A model generated the notes under the pieces. It searched no databases and was not told the origin of the DNA. It saw only the letters and a program-made list of their open reading frames with translations. 64,000 nucleotides of DNA from Polydactylus sextarius (Eukaryota > Chordata > Actinopteri > Polynemidae): assembly GCA_016801845.1 (NCBI GenBank), contig CM028907.1, positions 25,417,950 through 25,481,949 of the forward strand. Direction: 5' to 3'. Position numbers and translations under genes: made by a program. Positions within the stretch are counted from its first letter, which is position 1, and each line of letters starts with the position of its first letter. Below are positions 62,134 through 64,000 of the stretch, one piece after another.

Positions 62134-62845
62134 CCAGTGATGAAAGTGACTCGGCTAGTTCCTGTTTTTCTGGACTAGAGCGTTAAATAGCCTGGATATT
62201 TTGTTTTTAGGGTAAAAACTCTGCAAGTTGTCAGTTTATTTAGTCAAGAAACAATTTTAATTTTATCATTGCCCTAATTCTGTGTTAATGATTTTCTTTT
62301 CTCCACCAGACATGTAAATCAGCTGATGAGCTGCAAAAGATTAGTCAGCACTGGCTTGTTCTCAAGAGCAAACATTTTCAGGTCAATGTTTTCCAAGGTT
62401 TAATGTAAAACATTTTCTGCAAACTTTCTTCAACACCACAAACAAATCTACTGATTGTGACTGTTCCATGAAAGTGGATTTCTTCATAAACCTTCACTGT
62501 TTTAAACCTTCACATATTTAAACAACTATTTTATTGTTTTTGTATGGTTATTGTTTTACCATTACATTTATTATTCATTATTATTATATCGCTCACCAAT
62601 CGCTGTACAACACACACTAATCAGTCTCAACTAAAACCAGTTCCCTCTTTTAAAGGTGTGCTGTGCAAATCCAGATATTCTATGGAGATCCTCCTACAGT
62701 CTCAGAGTAAAGCTGAGTTCAAGATGCACAATACGTTGCAAAATGTTTCATTTAACAGGAACAGAGGTGCTAAACACCCTGTTGCATGACGCCAGCCTTA
62801 CAACTACTTACAACGGCTTTCTAAATATATACACCTTGGCTCTCA
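62134..62845 (+). repeat. ~690-bp dispersed repeat, copy B
   Basis: Collinear with 37150-37815, with scattered substitutions and a ~30-base extra segment near 62505-62545. It begins right after a fragment of another repeat ('gggataggctccagt'), suggesting insertion into or recombination with it. Confidence 0.75.
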
Positions 62846-63042
62846 TTGTTTGGTCAATCCAACCTCCAGGTTGTAGACTCTGATCTAACAAGTGTGGTTT
62901 TTCACCAAGAGACGTTGGAGGCAGCAGAGAGACTCTTCATACACCTGTAGGGAGTCATTTATCCATTATAGTGACTATGAAGCTGATATATTAACTTCAA
63001 AATTTTGCATAGAGACACTTTAAAGTTGTTTCAGAACTGTCA

Positions 63043-63352
63043 GAATGTGTGGTTACATTGTAACCTTGGATCTCTGAGTGAAGAGGCCATCTCTCCACTC
63101 CATTACATATTCCATATGTATATAGATATGATCCCCGTTGCTTGTCAGGGTACGTGGAAATTTCTTTAAGACACACCGGCTTGCGCCTGCGCTGGTGTGT
63201 AATCACTGATAGTTTGAATGGAATGTGTCTCTAAGTGGCCTAAGATAGTCTCTTCACTCAGAGAACCAAGGTTACAATGTAACCACATGTTCTCTATCAT
63301 CTCGAGACCTTTTCTCCACTCCCTTACATATTCCATATGTACGAGGTAGATC
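63043..63352. repeat. Palindromic repeat with duplicated flank
   Basis: 63043-63085 ('gtggttacattgtaacc...ctctgagtgaagag') is the inverted, slightly diverged copy of 63250-63292. Each arm is followed by 'ctccactc(c)attacatatt' and 'ccatatgta' in direct orientation (63091-63120 and 63309-63341). It lies beside the LINE at the right edge. Confidence 0.65.
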
Positions 63353-63415
63353 TTTAAGGAGACGGTGCGGCCCACAATCCCAAACCACTAAGTGAAACAA
63401 ACATACTATTTACAA

Positions 63416-64000
63416 ATGTTGCTTTAAAGCAACAGTCACGGATTCTAGAAAGGAAGTGGCGTTCAACCAAACAAGAAGAATTTTATGTAGCCTGGAGAGA
63501 TAGTTTCATAGAATATAAGAGAGCCCTCAGAAAGGCCAGAGCCTTTTACTATTCTTCTTTAATTGAGGAAAACAAGAACAACCCCAGGTTCCTTTTCAGT
63601 ACTGTAGCCAGGCTGACAGAAAGTCACAGCACTGTGGAGCCGTCTATTCCAGTAATCCTCAGCAGAAATGACTTTATGAACTTTTTTACAAATAAAATTA
63701 TTGTCATCAGAGATAAAATTAGTTACCTCTTTCCCACTTCTGGCACTGATATTTCACCCAGTGCAGTAGACTTGGAATCAGCATTAATAGCTGACTTTTA
63801 TCTGGACAGTTTTTCTCCCATAGATCTCTCTGAACTGACTACAACCATTTCTTCTTCCAGGCCAACGACTTGTCTCTTAGACCCTGTTCCAGCCAGGCTG
63901 TTTACAGACATCCTACCTTTAGTTGACATGTCCATCTTGCATCTGATAAATCTATCTCTAGTAAAAGGCTATGTACCACAGGCTTTTAAAGCTGCAGTAA
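63416..64000 (+). mobile_element. L2-like LINE ORF2 fragment, open to the window edge
   Basis: One frame is open from about 63416 to 64000 with no stop, about 195 codons. Characteristic phrases are RKARAFYYSSLIEENKNNPR, FLFSTVARLTESHSTVEPSI, DFMNFFTNKIIVIRDKI and LLDPVPARLF, then INLSLVKGYVPQAFKAAV. This is the linker and start of the reverse-transcriptase region of a teleost L2/CR1-type LINE; catalytic boxes would lie beyond the right edge. No start codon or 5' part is seen, so it is either 5'-truncated at the palindromic repeat or joined to it. Confidence 0.8.

Noticed and set aside
1..64000. CRISPR arrays, bacterial operons, tRNA or rRNA genes
   Set aside because: None seen; the gene structure is that of a vertebrate nuclear genome, and the tandem repeats are microsatellites.

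Overview
The window is vertebrate nuclear DNA, almost certainly from a teleost (probably a spiny-rayed fish). The evidence is small phase-matched exons with GT/AG junctions in long AT-rich introns, abundant CA/TA microsatellites, fish-type SINE and LINE relics, many short inverted-repeat transposons, and a fish-type CD22-like immunoglobulin receptor.

Layout. (1) 1058-4212, minus strand: nine exons of dnaja3, the mitochondrial Hsp40 co-chaperone; its last C-terminal codons lie beyond the left edge, and an inverted-repeat element occupies the final intron. (2) 4.3-24.7 kb: about 20 kb without a recognisable gene, holding SINE, hAT-like, piggyBac-like and other dispersed repeats. (3) 25353-32836, minus strand: a complete six-exon pdgfa (199 residues, short isoform ending). 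(4) 33-48.5 kb: a repeat-rich spacer with a long-armed foldback element, a 1.25-kb hAT-like element and one copy of a ~690-bp repeat. (5) 48522-53630, plus strand: a nine-exon CD22/Siglec-like receptor with Ig domains and a membrane span. Two in-frame stops precede its ITIM-like motifs in the last exon. (6) 53.7-57.0 kb: hAT-type and LINE debris plus a MITE. (7) 57671-61621, minus strand: exons of a pla2g6 (calcium-independent phospholipase A2) copy. Ankyrin exons and the very last exon remain, the catalytic patatin exons are missing, and two ankyrin exons carry 1-bp frameshifts, so it reads as a pseudogene. (8) 62-64 kb: a second copy of the ~690-bp repeat, a palindromic repeat, and an open L2-like LINE reading frame running off the right edge.

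The three main loci are functionally unrelated: mitochondrial proteostasis, growth-factor signalling and immune recognition. The observations most worth a second look are the lipase-less pla2g6 remnant, the receptor tail cut off before its ITIMs, and a three-copy TTAA-flanked MITE family. All reading is by eye; family assignments come from recognised motifs and remembered family features, not from a search.
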